A DNA stretch of 8,570 bases from Anaeroglomus sp964550565 (GTDB lineage Bacteria > Planctomycetota > Phycisphaerae > Sedimentisphaerales > Anaerohalosphaeraceae): assembly GCA_964550565.1 (NCBI GenBank), contig CAZKAI010000152.1:1-8570 (forward strand). Direction: 5' to 3'. The translations under genes were made by a program, and so were the position numbers. This document shows positions 1-6,324 of the stretch, in pieces (the first letter of the stretch is position 1; every line of letters starts with the position of its first letter). The notes under the pieces are model-generated. The model saw only the letters and a list, made by a program, of their open reading frames with translations. It searched no databases and was not told the DNA's origin.

Positions 1-151
1 GCAGGTCGTTGACGGCAAGGGTGTGTTTACCATCGGCGGCAAGGAAAATGAAGCCCATGCCGGCGAGGTCCTGATTATGCCGGCCAATATACCGCATTCG
101 GTGTATGCGTCAGAACGTTTCAAGATGCTGCTGATTATGATTCGGGCTTAA
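1..151 (+). CDS. Cupin-domain protein, C-terminal end (partial)
   Basis: The first in-frame codon is at position 2 and the gene ends at TAA 149-151; the start lies outside the window. The visible 49 residues read as the second half of a small beta-barrel cupin: a 'GVFTIGGKE' strand, 'AHAGEVLIMPANIPHSVYA' resembling the second cupin motif (G, then P, then H), and a final hydrophobic strand 'FKMLLIMIRA'. The histidine of 'IPHSV' is at the place of a metal ligand in metal-binding cupins. Small single-domain cupins serve many roles (sugar or amino acid binding, isomerases, regulators), so no reaction can be assigned. It points the same way as hcp, 55 bases upstream, with no terminator visible between them, so the two may be cotranscribed. 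Confidence 0.8.
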   Translation, partial: QVVDGKGVFTIGGKENEAHAGEVLIMPANIPHSVYASERFKMLLIMIRA

Positions 152-192
152 CATACGCTAACCAAATTGAGAAATATAAAAGACCTTTATCG

Positions 193-200
193 AAAGGAGA
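193..200 (+). promoter_or_regulatory. Ribosome binding site of hcp
   Basis: AAAGGAGA lies about 7 bases before the ATG at 207 and decides the hcp start. The residue numbering that follows from this start agrees with Hcp proteins of known structure. Confidence 0.8.
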
Positions 201-206
201 ACACAA

Positions 207-1847
207 ATGTTTTGTTATCAATGTGAACAGACGGCCATGGGCAAAGGATGCACGAAGATGGGTGTTTGCGGCAAAGACCCGGAAACTGCGGACCTGCAGG
301 ACTTGCTGGTTTATGCATCAAAAGGGATTGCGTTTTATGCCCATCGTCTGCGGGCCATGGGGGTTGTGGATAAACAAGCGGATTTGTTTGTGGTCGAGGC
401 GTTGTTCAGCACAGTGACCAATGTGAACTTCGACCCCGTCCGTCTGGAGGCATTGATCGCCAAGGCCGGACAGGTCAAGGATCGCCTGCAGGCTGAATAC
501 GCCAAAAAGGGCGGCTCAGATAAGCCGACCGATGCAGCCCAGTGGAAGGCTCCGAAAACACGGTCGGAAATGCAGGCACAGGCTCAGGCTCTCAGTATCG
601 CCAAAAAACTCGATACGCTGGGTGCGGATGTGGCAGGGCTGCAGGAATTGATCACCTATGGACTCAAGGGCACCGCGGCGTATGCCGACCATGCAAAGGT
701 TCTGGGTAAAGAAGATGATGGCGTATATGCGTTCTTTCATGAATCGCTGGATTTCCTGACCGGCCCCAGGGCTACTGACGTCAATGAACTGGTTGGAATG
801 GCGATGAAGGTTGGCGAAGTCAATCTCAAGGTGATGGAACTGCTGGATGCCGCCAATACCGGGACCTACGGACACCCCGAGCCGACGACGGTACGGGTGA
901 CTCCGGTCAAGGGCAAAGCGATTCTGGTATCCGGGCACGACCTGAAGGACCTGGAACTGCTGCTCAAGCAGACTGAAGGCCGCGGCATCAATATTTATAC
1001 CCACGGCGAGATGCTGCCGTGCTGTGCGTATCCGGGATTGAAGAAATACAAGCACTTGGTCGGCAACTATGGCGGTGCCTGGCAGGATCAGCACAAGGAA
1101 TTTGATGCGTTCCCGGGTGCGATTCTGATGACGACCAACTGTATCCAGCGGCCCAAAGACAGCTATAAGGCCCGTATTTTCACGACCGGGCTGGTGGCAT
1201 GGCCGGGCGTGACGCATGTCGGCGACAAAAATTTCGAGCCGGTCATCAAGGCGGCTCTGGCGGAAAAAGGCTTTGAAACCGACGAGCCAGAAAAGACCAT
1301 CACCATCGGCTTCGGGCATAACACCGTGATGAGCGTGGCCGGGGCGGTGATTGATGCGGTCAAGGCCGGCAAGATCAGGCATTTCTTCCTGATTGGCGGC
1401 TGCGACGGGGCCAAGCCCGGACGAAATTACTATACCGACTTTGCACAGGCGGTACCGAATGACTGCGTGATTCTGACGCTGGCCTGCGGCAAGTATCGGT
1501 TCAACAAGCTGCCGTTCGGCGATATTGGCGGGATTCCGCGTCTGCTGGATATCGGTCAGTGCAACGATGCGTACTCGGCGATTCAGATTGCCGTGGCGCT
1601 GGCCAAGGCATTCAACTGCGGCGTCAATGACCTGCCGCTGTCGCTGGTGCTGAGCTGGTATGAACAGAAGGCCGTATGTATTCTGCTGACGCTGCTGTAC
1701 CTGGGCATCCGGAATATCAAGGTCGGGCCGTCGCTGCCGGCGTTCATCGGGCCCAATGTGCTCAATGTGCTGGTCGAGAAATTCAACATTGCCCCGACGA
1801 CCACGGCCGAACAGGATCTCAAGGGGATTCTGAACAAAGCGGGATAA
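207..1847 (+). CDS. hcp: Hydroxylamine reductase / hybrid-cluster protein Hcp
   Basis: 546 aa, full length for the short (class I) Hcp of strict anaerobes. Hcp carries a [4Fe-4S] cluster and a hybrid 4Fe-2S-2O cluster; it reduces hydroxylamine in vitro and is a high-affinity NO reductase in vivo, acting in the cytoplasm. The N-terminal cluster ligands are C3, C6, C15 and C21 (C-x2-C-x8-C-x5-C), the spacing I recall for Desulfovibrio Hcp. Predicted hybrid-cluster ligands are all present: H244 (SGHDLKD), E268 (HGEMLP), C312 (TTNCIQ), C399 (GGCDGAKPGR), C427 (LACGKYRFN), C452 (IGQCNDAY) and E486 (WYEQKAV). The first half of the protein is helical. The gene is followed after 84 bases by a ferredoxin-type gene that is a likely electron donor. 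No recognisable NO-responsive operator was found in the 55 bases before its ribosome binding site. Family assignment is very secure; which substrate dominates in the cell is inferred from homologues. Confidence 0.97.
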   Translation: MFCYQCEQTAMGKGCTKMGVCGKDPETADLQDLLVYASKGIAFYAHRLRAMGVVDKQADLFVVEALFSTVTNVNFDPVRLEALIAKAGQVKDRLQAEYAKKGGSDKPTDAAQWKAPKTRSEMQAQAQALSIAKKLDTLGADVAGLQELITYGLKGTAAYADHAKVLGKEDDGVYAFFHESLDFLTGPRATDVNELVGMAMKVGEVNLKVMELLDAANTGTYGHPEPTTVRVTPVKGKAILVSGHDLKDLELLLKQTEGRGINIYTHGEMLPCCAYPGLKKYKHLVGNYGGAWQDQHKEFDAFPGAILMTTNCIQRPKDSYKARIFTTGLVAWPGVTHVGDKNFEPVIKAALAEKGFETDEPEKTITIGFGHNTVMSVAGAVIDAVKAGKIRHFFLIGGCDGAKPGRNYYTDFAQAVPNDCVILTLACGKYRFNKLPFGDIGGIPRLLDIGQCNDAYSAIQIAVALAKAFNCGVNDLPLSLVLSWYEQKAVCILLTLLYLGIRNIKVGPSLPAFIGPNVLNVLVEKFNIAPTTTAEQDLKGILNKAG

Positions 1848-1862
1848 TTGTAATATGATTTT

Positions 1863-1905
1863 ATCCGGAGTCGGAAACCGGATTCTGTGATTTCCGACTC
1901 CGGAT
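1863..1905 (+). repeat. Perfect 15-bp inverted repeat between hcp and the ferredoxin gene
   Basis: The left arm ATCCGGAGTCGGAAA (1863-1877) and the right arm TTTCCGACTCCGGAT (1891-1905) are exact reverse complements around a 13-base loop. The right arm is followed by TATTAATAT rather than a T run, so this is not a canonical terminator. The loop contains a second CCGGAT (1878-1883), which can also pair with ATCCGG at 1863-1868 to give a smaller competing hairpin. Possible roles are an RNA stabiliser or processing site that sets the hcp:ferredoxin ratio, or a protein-binding site. Only the symmetry is certain. Confidence 0.75.
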
Positions 1906-1931
1906 TATTAATATGGATTAATGAGTGAATC

Positions 1932-2699
1932 ATGGCAATACGAAACATAGTTAAAATCGATGAAAATAAATGCAACGGCTGCGGCCTGTGCGTCAATGCC
2001 TGTGCCGAAGGCGCCATCCAGATGGTCAACGGCAAGGCGAAACTCGTCAGCGATGTCTATTGCGATGGCCTCGGGGCATGCCTTGGGCATTGCCCGCAGG
2101 ATGCGATTACTATCGAACAGCGTGATGCAGCCGAGTTTGATGAAAAGGCAACCCATGCGTATCTGGAGCAGATGAAGGCCAAACCAACTGCGCCGACAGC
2201 ACCCAAATCTGCTAAAGGCGAATTCGTCTGTCCGGGAATGCGGATGCAAAGTTTCGAGAAGAAGGTATCCGAAACGAAGCCTGCGGCAGGGACACCTTCG
2301 GCTCCGGCCGAGTCGCAGCTTGCCCAGTGGCCGGTGCAGTTGAAGCTGGTTTCGCCGATGGCGCCGTATTTTATGGAGTCGGATTTGCTGTTGGCGGCCG
2401 ACTGTGTACCGTTTGCGATGGGCGATTTTCACCACACGCTGCTCAAAGACCATAGTATTGCCATCCTGTGCCCGAAGCTGGACGATTGCGGGACGTATGT
2501 GGACAAGCTGGCCCAGCTTATCAGCCATAACAACCTCCGCAGCTTGACCGTGGTGCACATGGAAGTACCGTGCTGTTCGGGAGTCGGACGGATTGCCCAG
2601 GCGGCGATTGCCCTGGCGGGTGTCCCGATGGAGTACGAAGATATTACGATTAGCCTGCAGGGCGAGATTCTACGGCGGGAAAAAATCCAGTGCGGATAA
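1932..2699 (+). CDS. 4Fe-4S ferredoxin-type protein, probable Hcp partner
   Basis: 255 aa. The N-terminal 60 residues are a bacterial ferredoxin domain. The first motif is complete (C14-x2-C17-x2-C20-x3-C24). The second reads C44-x5-C50-x3-C54-P, with Leu47 where the middle cysteine of a standard motif would stand, so the second site may hold a [3Fe-4S] cluster or use another ligand. A low-complexity linker with Ala/Pro/Lys (about 75-125, including C100 in 'VCPGM') leads to a conserved C-terminal domain (about 130-250): 'WPVQLKLVSPMAPYF', 'LLLAADCVPFAMGDFH', 'ILCPKLDDCGTYVDKL', and 'VVHMEVPCCSG' with H209, C214 and C215. I recognise this architecture as a protein often encoded beside hcp in anaerobes. 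It probably carries electrons to Hcp, or assembles or senses with it; the biochemical role is not established to my knowledge. The upstream ribosome binding site is weak. The gene ends 80 bases before a strong terminator. Confidence 0.88.
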   Translation: MAIRNIVKIDENKCNGCGLCVNACAEGAIQMVNGKAKLVSDVYCDGLGACLGHCPQDAITIEQRDAAEFDEKATHAYLEQMKAKPTAPTAPKSAKGEFVCPGMRMQSFEKKVSETKPAAGTPSAPAESQLAQWPVQLKLVSPMAPYFMESDLLLAADCVPFAMGDFHHTLLKDHSIAILCPKLDDCGTYVDKLAQLISHNNLRSLTVVHMEVPCCSGVGRIAQAAIALAGVPMEYEDITISLQGEILRREKIQCG

Positions 2700-2779
2700 G
2701 ATTTTTTTAAATTTAAGCAAGGTTTTATCCTGAAATGTAAGTATTTATTAAAAAAAGACATATAACGAATTCAAAATAA

Positions 2780-2809
2780 GGCGGTTCTGCGATGCAGAGC
2801 CGCCTTTTT
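2780..2809 (+). terminator. Rho-independent terminator of the hcp-ferredoxin unit
   Basis: GGCGGTTCTGC (2780-2790) pairs with GCAGAGCCGCC (2794-2804) over 11 positions with one G-U pair and a GAT loop, followed by TTTTT at 2805-2809. The 80 bases between the ferredoxin stop and this hairpin are AT-rich and hold no gene that I can see. Confidence 0.93.
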
Positions 2810-2828
2810 GCTTTTATAGAAAATTCCA

Positions 2829-2857
2829 TTGACGTCCATATATTACAGATGTAATAT
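2829..2857 (+). promoter_or_regulatory. Sigma70-type promoter of the blaI-like operon
   Basis: TTGACG (2829-2834) and TAATAT (2852-2857) are separated by 17 bases, the optimal spacing. Transcription would begin near 2864, giving a leader of about 20 bases. The -10 box lies inside the repressor operator, as expected for an autoregulated BlaI/MecI gene. The -35 box begins 19 bases after the preceding terminator's T run. Confidence 0.75.
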
Positions 2858-2875
2858 TACAAATGTAATATATGG
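2836..2875 (+). promoter_or_regulatory. Double BlaI/MecI-type operator
   Basis: Two 14-bp dyads abut without a gap: ATTACAGATGTAAT (2842-2855) and ATTACAAATGTAAT (2856-2869). Each has the TACA/TGTA core recognised by the BlaI/MecI family. The dyads are flanked by CCATAT (2836-2841) and ATATGG (2870-2875), so the whole 40 bp is nearly palindromic about 2855/2856, broken only at the centre of each dyad. It covers the -10 box and the start of the message, so binding should block transcription of this operon. This is the only such site I found in the window. Confidence 0.88.
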
Positions 2876-2880
2876 AGGTG
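2874..2880 (+). promoter_or_regulatory. Ribosome binding site of the BlaI-like gene
   Basis: GGAGGTG lies about 6 bases before the ATG at 2885, and its first two bases are also the last two of the operator palindrome. Confidence 0.8.
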
Positions 2881-2884
2881 CTCA

Positions 2885-3259
2885 ATGAAGATTAAGATTT
2901 CACAAGCGGAATGGGTCGTAATGGAGGCCCTTTGGCGGCAGACGGAAGCTACGGCCAATCAGGTCGTCCAAATCCTTTCAAGCGAATCGGACTGGAATGA
3001 AAAGACGATTCGCACACTCCTGAATCGGCTGGTCAAAAAGAAAGCCGTTGTATTTGAAAAACTCAACCGTGAATATCTGTATCGTCCGGCCCTTTCACGG
3101 GAACAGTGTGTCCAGGAAGAGACACACAGTTTTCTGGAGCGGATTGGAAGAGCGGGGCTGGCCCCGGTGCTGGCGGCATTTCTGGAACGGCATCATCTGT
3201 CCGATCAGGAATTAAAAGAGCTTAAGGCTATTCTCGATCAGAAGGAGGCCAAATCATGA
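2885..3259 (+). CDS. BlaI/MecI/CopY-family transcriptional repressor
   Basis: 124 aa, the usual length for BlaI and MecI. Residues 1-75 form the winged-helix DNA-binding domain: 'ISQAEWVVMEALWRQTEATANQVVQIL', then the recognition region 'WNEKTIRTLLNRLVKKKAV', then the wing 'EKLNREYLYRPAL'. Residues 76-124 are the helical dimerisation tail ('LAAFLERHHLSDQELKELKAIL'). In staphylococcal BlaI the protease pathway cuts at Asn101-Phe102; the matching position here appears to be Ala98-Phe99, so the phenylalanine is kept but the asparagine is not. It overlaps the next gene by ATGA (translational coupling) and sits directly behind a matching double operator, so it very likely represses its own operon. 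Nothing in the sequence ties it to beta-lactam resistance: no beta-lactamase or penicillin-binding protein gene is nearby. Confidence 0.95.
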   Translation: MKIKISQAEWVVMEALWRQTEATANQVVQILSSESDWNEKTIRTLLNRLVKKKAVVFEKLNREYLYRPALSREQCVQEETHSFLERIGRAGLAPVLAAFLERHHLSDQELKELKAILDQKEAKS

Positions 3260-6254
3260 ACCTGTTCATGGAGGTTGAAGCTATTGGCGGTCTGCTGCTG
3301 CGCAACTCGCTGGCCGGGGCGATTTTGATTTGTCTTGTATTGACGGTCAGAAGTCTGTTTCGCAATCGTATTTCTCCGCAATGGATGTTCTGGCTGTGGA
3401 TGCTGGTGATTCTGCGATTTGTGATGCCGTGGTCGATTCCCAGTCCGGTGAGCCTGCTGAATCTGCTCGAACCAGCCAAAGCGTCAGTTATGCCGCTGCT
3501 GGAGCGACAGGAGCCGACGGTTTACCGCAGTCCGGCAGAAACCGCAACAACGCCGACTTTAATTGATATGCCTGTGACAACACCTCCAGCTCGCAGCTCA
3601 ACTCAAAACGCTGCACCCGAATCCACTTTTTCTCTGGTTATGATTCTGGCTGGAGTCTGGGCTGTCGGTGCGGGATGTGTTGCGATATTTATTCTGATTC
3701 AAAGCCTGTATTTCTGGGTGGTCATCCGCCGGGAAAAGCCGGTCATCCGTCAGGATGTGCTGGAAATCCTGGAGGACTGCAAGGAACAGCTTGGGATTTG
3801 CACGCTGTTGTGTATCGTGCAGACCCGTCGGATTCACACGCCGGCCCTGATGGGCTTTATCCGTCCCCGGCTGGTCTTTCCGGAAGGATTGCTGGATACC
3901 CTCACCGACAGTCAGCTTCGCCATATCCTGCTGCATGAATTGTCTCACCTGAAACGGCTAGACATCATGATTGGCTGGGCGATGGCGGCGGTCCAGGTAC
4001 TGCACTGGTTTAATCCGCTGGTGTGGGTGGCCGCCAGGCAGATGCACCGCGACCGCGAACTGGCCTGCGATGCCGATGTCCTGTCGGCGATGGACCAGCG
4101 CCATGTCCGCGATTACGGCATGACCCTGCTGCACCTGATGGAAACGATGTCCAATCGTCCGCTTGGGATTGGTCTGAGCGGGATTATGGAGAATAAATCT
4201 TTTGTGCGAAGGAGAATAGAAATGATCGCATTCAATCGTTCTGGTAAAAAAGTATGGGGGCTGATGCTGCTGGCTGTGACGGCAGCAGTGCTGATTGCGG
4301 TGACCGGGTCACGGGATATCGCCGCAGCCGCCGAACCTAATTCAATCGAGCCTGAAGTCTCTGGCCCGCCGGCCATCGTCAAGACGAGCCCCGAGGCTTT
4401 TGCCAAAGATGTGGACCCTGCGACGACGGCCATCACCGTGACATTCAACCAGAAAATGCGGGATGGAAGCTGGTCCTGGACCGGCGGCGGCGAGACCTAT
4501 CCCGAACCGGTGGGATCGCCGAGCTATCTGCCGGACATGAAAACCTGTCAGCGCAATGTCAAATTGCAGCCGGGCAAGGTCTATTGGATTGGCGTCAACA
4601 GCCCCTCTCATAAAAATTTCAAAAATGAACGAGGCGAGCCGGCGCCCTGGTATATCATTCTGTTTGCCACCAAAGATGCCAGTGGCAAGCCCACGCCCAT
4701 CCCGGATGACTTGCTCAAACGAGCCCAGCAGATTAATAAGGCGGCGCTTGCTGCCGCAACAGAAACCAGCCCTGGAGCCTCCGCAGAATCCGGCGCGCCC
4801 GCAATCGTCAAAACCGTTCCGGAAGCGTTAGCCAATGATGTGAATCCAGCGGCCAAATTTATCGCGGTAACCTTTGACCGCAAAATGCGGGATGGGTCCT
4901 GGTCATGGACTGGCGGCGGCGAGACCTATCCGGAACTGGCTGGTTCGCCGAGTTATCTGCCCGATATGAAGACCTGTCGGGTCAATGTCAAACTTGAGCC
5001 GGGCAAGGTGTATTGTGTTGGCATTAACAGCCCGTCACACAGGAATTTCAAATCCGAAGCGGGTGTACCTGCGCCGTGGTATATCCTCCTGTTTGCGACC
5101 AAAGACGCCGCGGGCAATCCGACGCCGATACCGGATGACATGCTGGAAGAAGCCCGCAAGATCAATGCCGCGTCCGGCGCCAAAGTCACCAGAATCGCTC
5201 CCGGCAAATCGTACCGGGTTGATCGTTCCGTGGATCAGTTTGAAAAAGACGATGATTTCAGCACGCCCGAGGCGGCCTATGCCAGTATCAACAAGCTGTC
5301 CAGCCAGANNNNNNNNNNNNNNNNNNNNNNNNNNNNNNNNNNNNNNNNNNNNNNNNNNNNNNNNNNNNNNNNNNNNNNNNNNNNNNNNNNNNNNNNNNNN
5401 NNNNNNNNGATTTCAGCACGCCCGAGGCGGCCTATGCCAGTATCAACAAGCTGTCCAGCCAGAATAAAATCAACTGGAAGCAGGTCTCGGCTGCAGAGCT
5501 GGCGCCTAAAATGAAAGATGAAATCGCAAAAACACCCGCCGATTGGGGTAAGGTATTGGCCGGGGCAAAGATTCTGGAAGTCTATCAGGCCGATGAAAAA
5601 GCGATGGTGGTGGCCGAACTGCCGCAGGCCTTGTCCGCCGAAAAGATTGTTGCGCCGTTCGATGTGCGGTATTTCAGCAGCGAAAATGGCAAGTGGCTCA
5701 ATCTCGGCAACGACCGTTTCAACTCGGTCGATGAAGCCGTCAGCAAGTGGGCAAAGACAATATCCGCCGCACCGGCCCAGAAAAAAGCTGCCTCCAAACC
5801 CAGTGAAAGGGCGTATGACGACGGCAAATCGGCCGGGAAATCCAGCATTGCCGGCGGTGCTCATGCGGTCAAATTCGAAGGCGAAAAAGACGGCCAGGTC
5901 ATGGCTGTCAGGATCTATGGCTCTCGTTACGGCACCCCGCAGCCGCCGCAGGAAAAGTTCAAAGTCGTCCTGACCGATGCGGACAACCAGACCATCGAAG
6001 AAATGGAGTTTCCGTATTCTGTGTTCAAGCGGGGGGAACCGGCCTGGTACACCGTCAAGCTGCCCAAGCCGGTCGATGTGCCTGCGACATTCTATGTGGT
6101 AGTCGATTTTAATCCTGAACAGACCAAAGGTGTCTATGTGCATTATGATGCCGAAGCCTCTGGCCACTCGTTTACCGGTTCAACCACGGATAATGTCAAA
6201 CCGGAATCGTTTGATAAAGGCGACTGGATGATTCGCGCGATGGTACTGAATTGA
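3256..6254 (+). CDS. M56-family (BlaR1-like) membrane metalloprotease with extracellular Ig-like repeats; interrupted by an assembly gap
   Basis: Start chosen for GGAGG at 3244-3248 and the ATGA overlap with the repressor gene. The frame runs to the 100-N gap at 5309 and resumes in another frame at 5409. Merging the identical 55-base flanks (removing 155 bases) restores one open frame of 947 aa ending at TGA 6252-6254. N-terminal helices are near residues 12-33, 43-61 and 125-152, with another at 333-350. The zinc protease domain has H227-E228-x2-H231 (LLHELSHLKRLD), a probable third ligand E268 (RDRELACDAD), and the typical 'ALMGFIRPRLVFP' stretch. In BlaR1 the part after the last helix is a penicillin-binding sensor. 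Here it is two tandem Ig-like repeats (372-494, 515-637), a 'STPEAAYASI' segment (from about 667), an uncharacterised domain to about 775, a Lys/Pro/Ala linker, and a beta-rich C-terminal domain (811-947, 'AVKFEGEKDGQVMAVRIYGSRYG'). It should sense an unknown external signal and lead to cleavage of the neighbouring repressor. The family is secure; the signal is unknown. Confidence 0.9.
4369..4737 (+). repeat. Tandem coding repeat, copy 1 (SbsA-type Ig-like domain)
   Basis: Encodes residues 372-494 of the M56 protein, from 'PAIVKTSPEAF' to 'LLKRAQQIN', 123 aa. Its core is 'VTFNQKMRDGSWSWTGGGETYP', 'SPSYLPDMKTC', 'LQPGKVYWIGVNSPSHKNFK', 'APWYIILFATKDA'. This resembles bacterial Ig-like (SbsA type) domains seen on planctomycete cell-surface proteins. 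Confidence 0.85.
4798..5166 (+). repeat. Tandem coding repeat, copy 2 (SbsA-type Ig-like domain)
   Basis: Encodes residues 515-637, again exactly 123 aa and alignable to copy 1 without gaps, with roughly three quarters of residues identical by eye. Differences are scattered, including Trp to Cys in 'VYWIGV' versus 'VYCVGI'. The copies are separated by a 20-residue Ala/Ser/Thr-rich linker. Confidence 0.88.
5254..5308 (+). repeat. 55-base duplicate at the left edge of the gap
   Basis: Identical, base for base, to 5409-5463 on the other side of the gap. Codes for DFSTPEAAYASINKLSSQ in the M56 frame. Best read as the shared end of two contigs rather than a biological repeat. Confidence 0.9.
5309..5408. 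other. Assembly gap of exactly 100 N
   Basis: One hundred undetermined bases, a conventional placeholder for a gap of unknown size. The flanks are the same 55 bases, so the true gap is probably negative, meaning the contigs overlap. Confidence 0.97.
5409..5463 (+). repeat. 55-base duplicate at the right edge of the gap
   Basis: Second copy of 5254-5308. Read in its own frame it continues as NKINWKQVSAAEL and joins the downstream part of the M56 gene without a stop. An apparent ATG start at 5511 lies inside this continuous frame and is not a separate gene start. Confidence 0.9.
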
Positions 6255-6324
6255 ATCAATAACGGACAAATGAAATGAATTTTGTTCGAATAAAATAAAA
6301 CTGGAACCGCTGATAGAGGCGATA

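Noticed and set aside
176..190. Imperfect palindrome ATAAA-AGACC-TTTAT before hcp as an NO-responsive regulator site
   Set aside because: It does not match the CRP/FNR-like patterns I know for hcp regulators, and such A/T symmetry is expected by chance here.
516..1382. Long open frame antisense to hcp (288 codons)
   Set aside because: It lies wholly within the secure hcp gene, has no ribosome binding site or recognisable domain, and its composition is what reverse reading of GC-rich codons gives.
1908..2558. Long minus-strand open frame opposite the ferredoxin gene
   Set aside because: Arginine- and histidine-rich translation without any family resemblance; the plus-strand protein has clear cluster motifs.
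5277..6167. Minus-strand open frame crossing the N gap
   Set aside because: It exists only because undetermined bases carry no stops, and it is antisense to the M56 gene's 3' part.
5511..6254. Separate 247-aa gene starting at ATG 5511
   Set aside because: The frame is open upstream to the gap and joins the M56 frame once the 55-base duplicate is merged; there is no ribosome binding site before 5511.
2885..6254. Beta-lactam resistance operon
   Set aside because: Only the repressor and protease families match; no beta-lactamase or penicillin-binding sensor domain is visible, so a resistance function is not supported.
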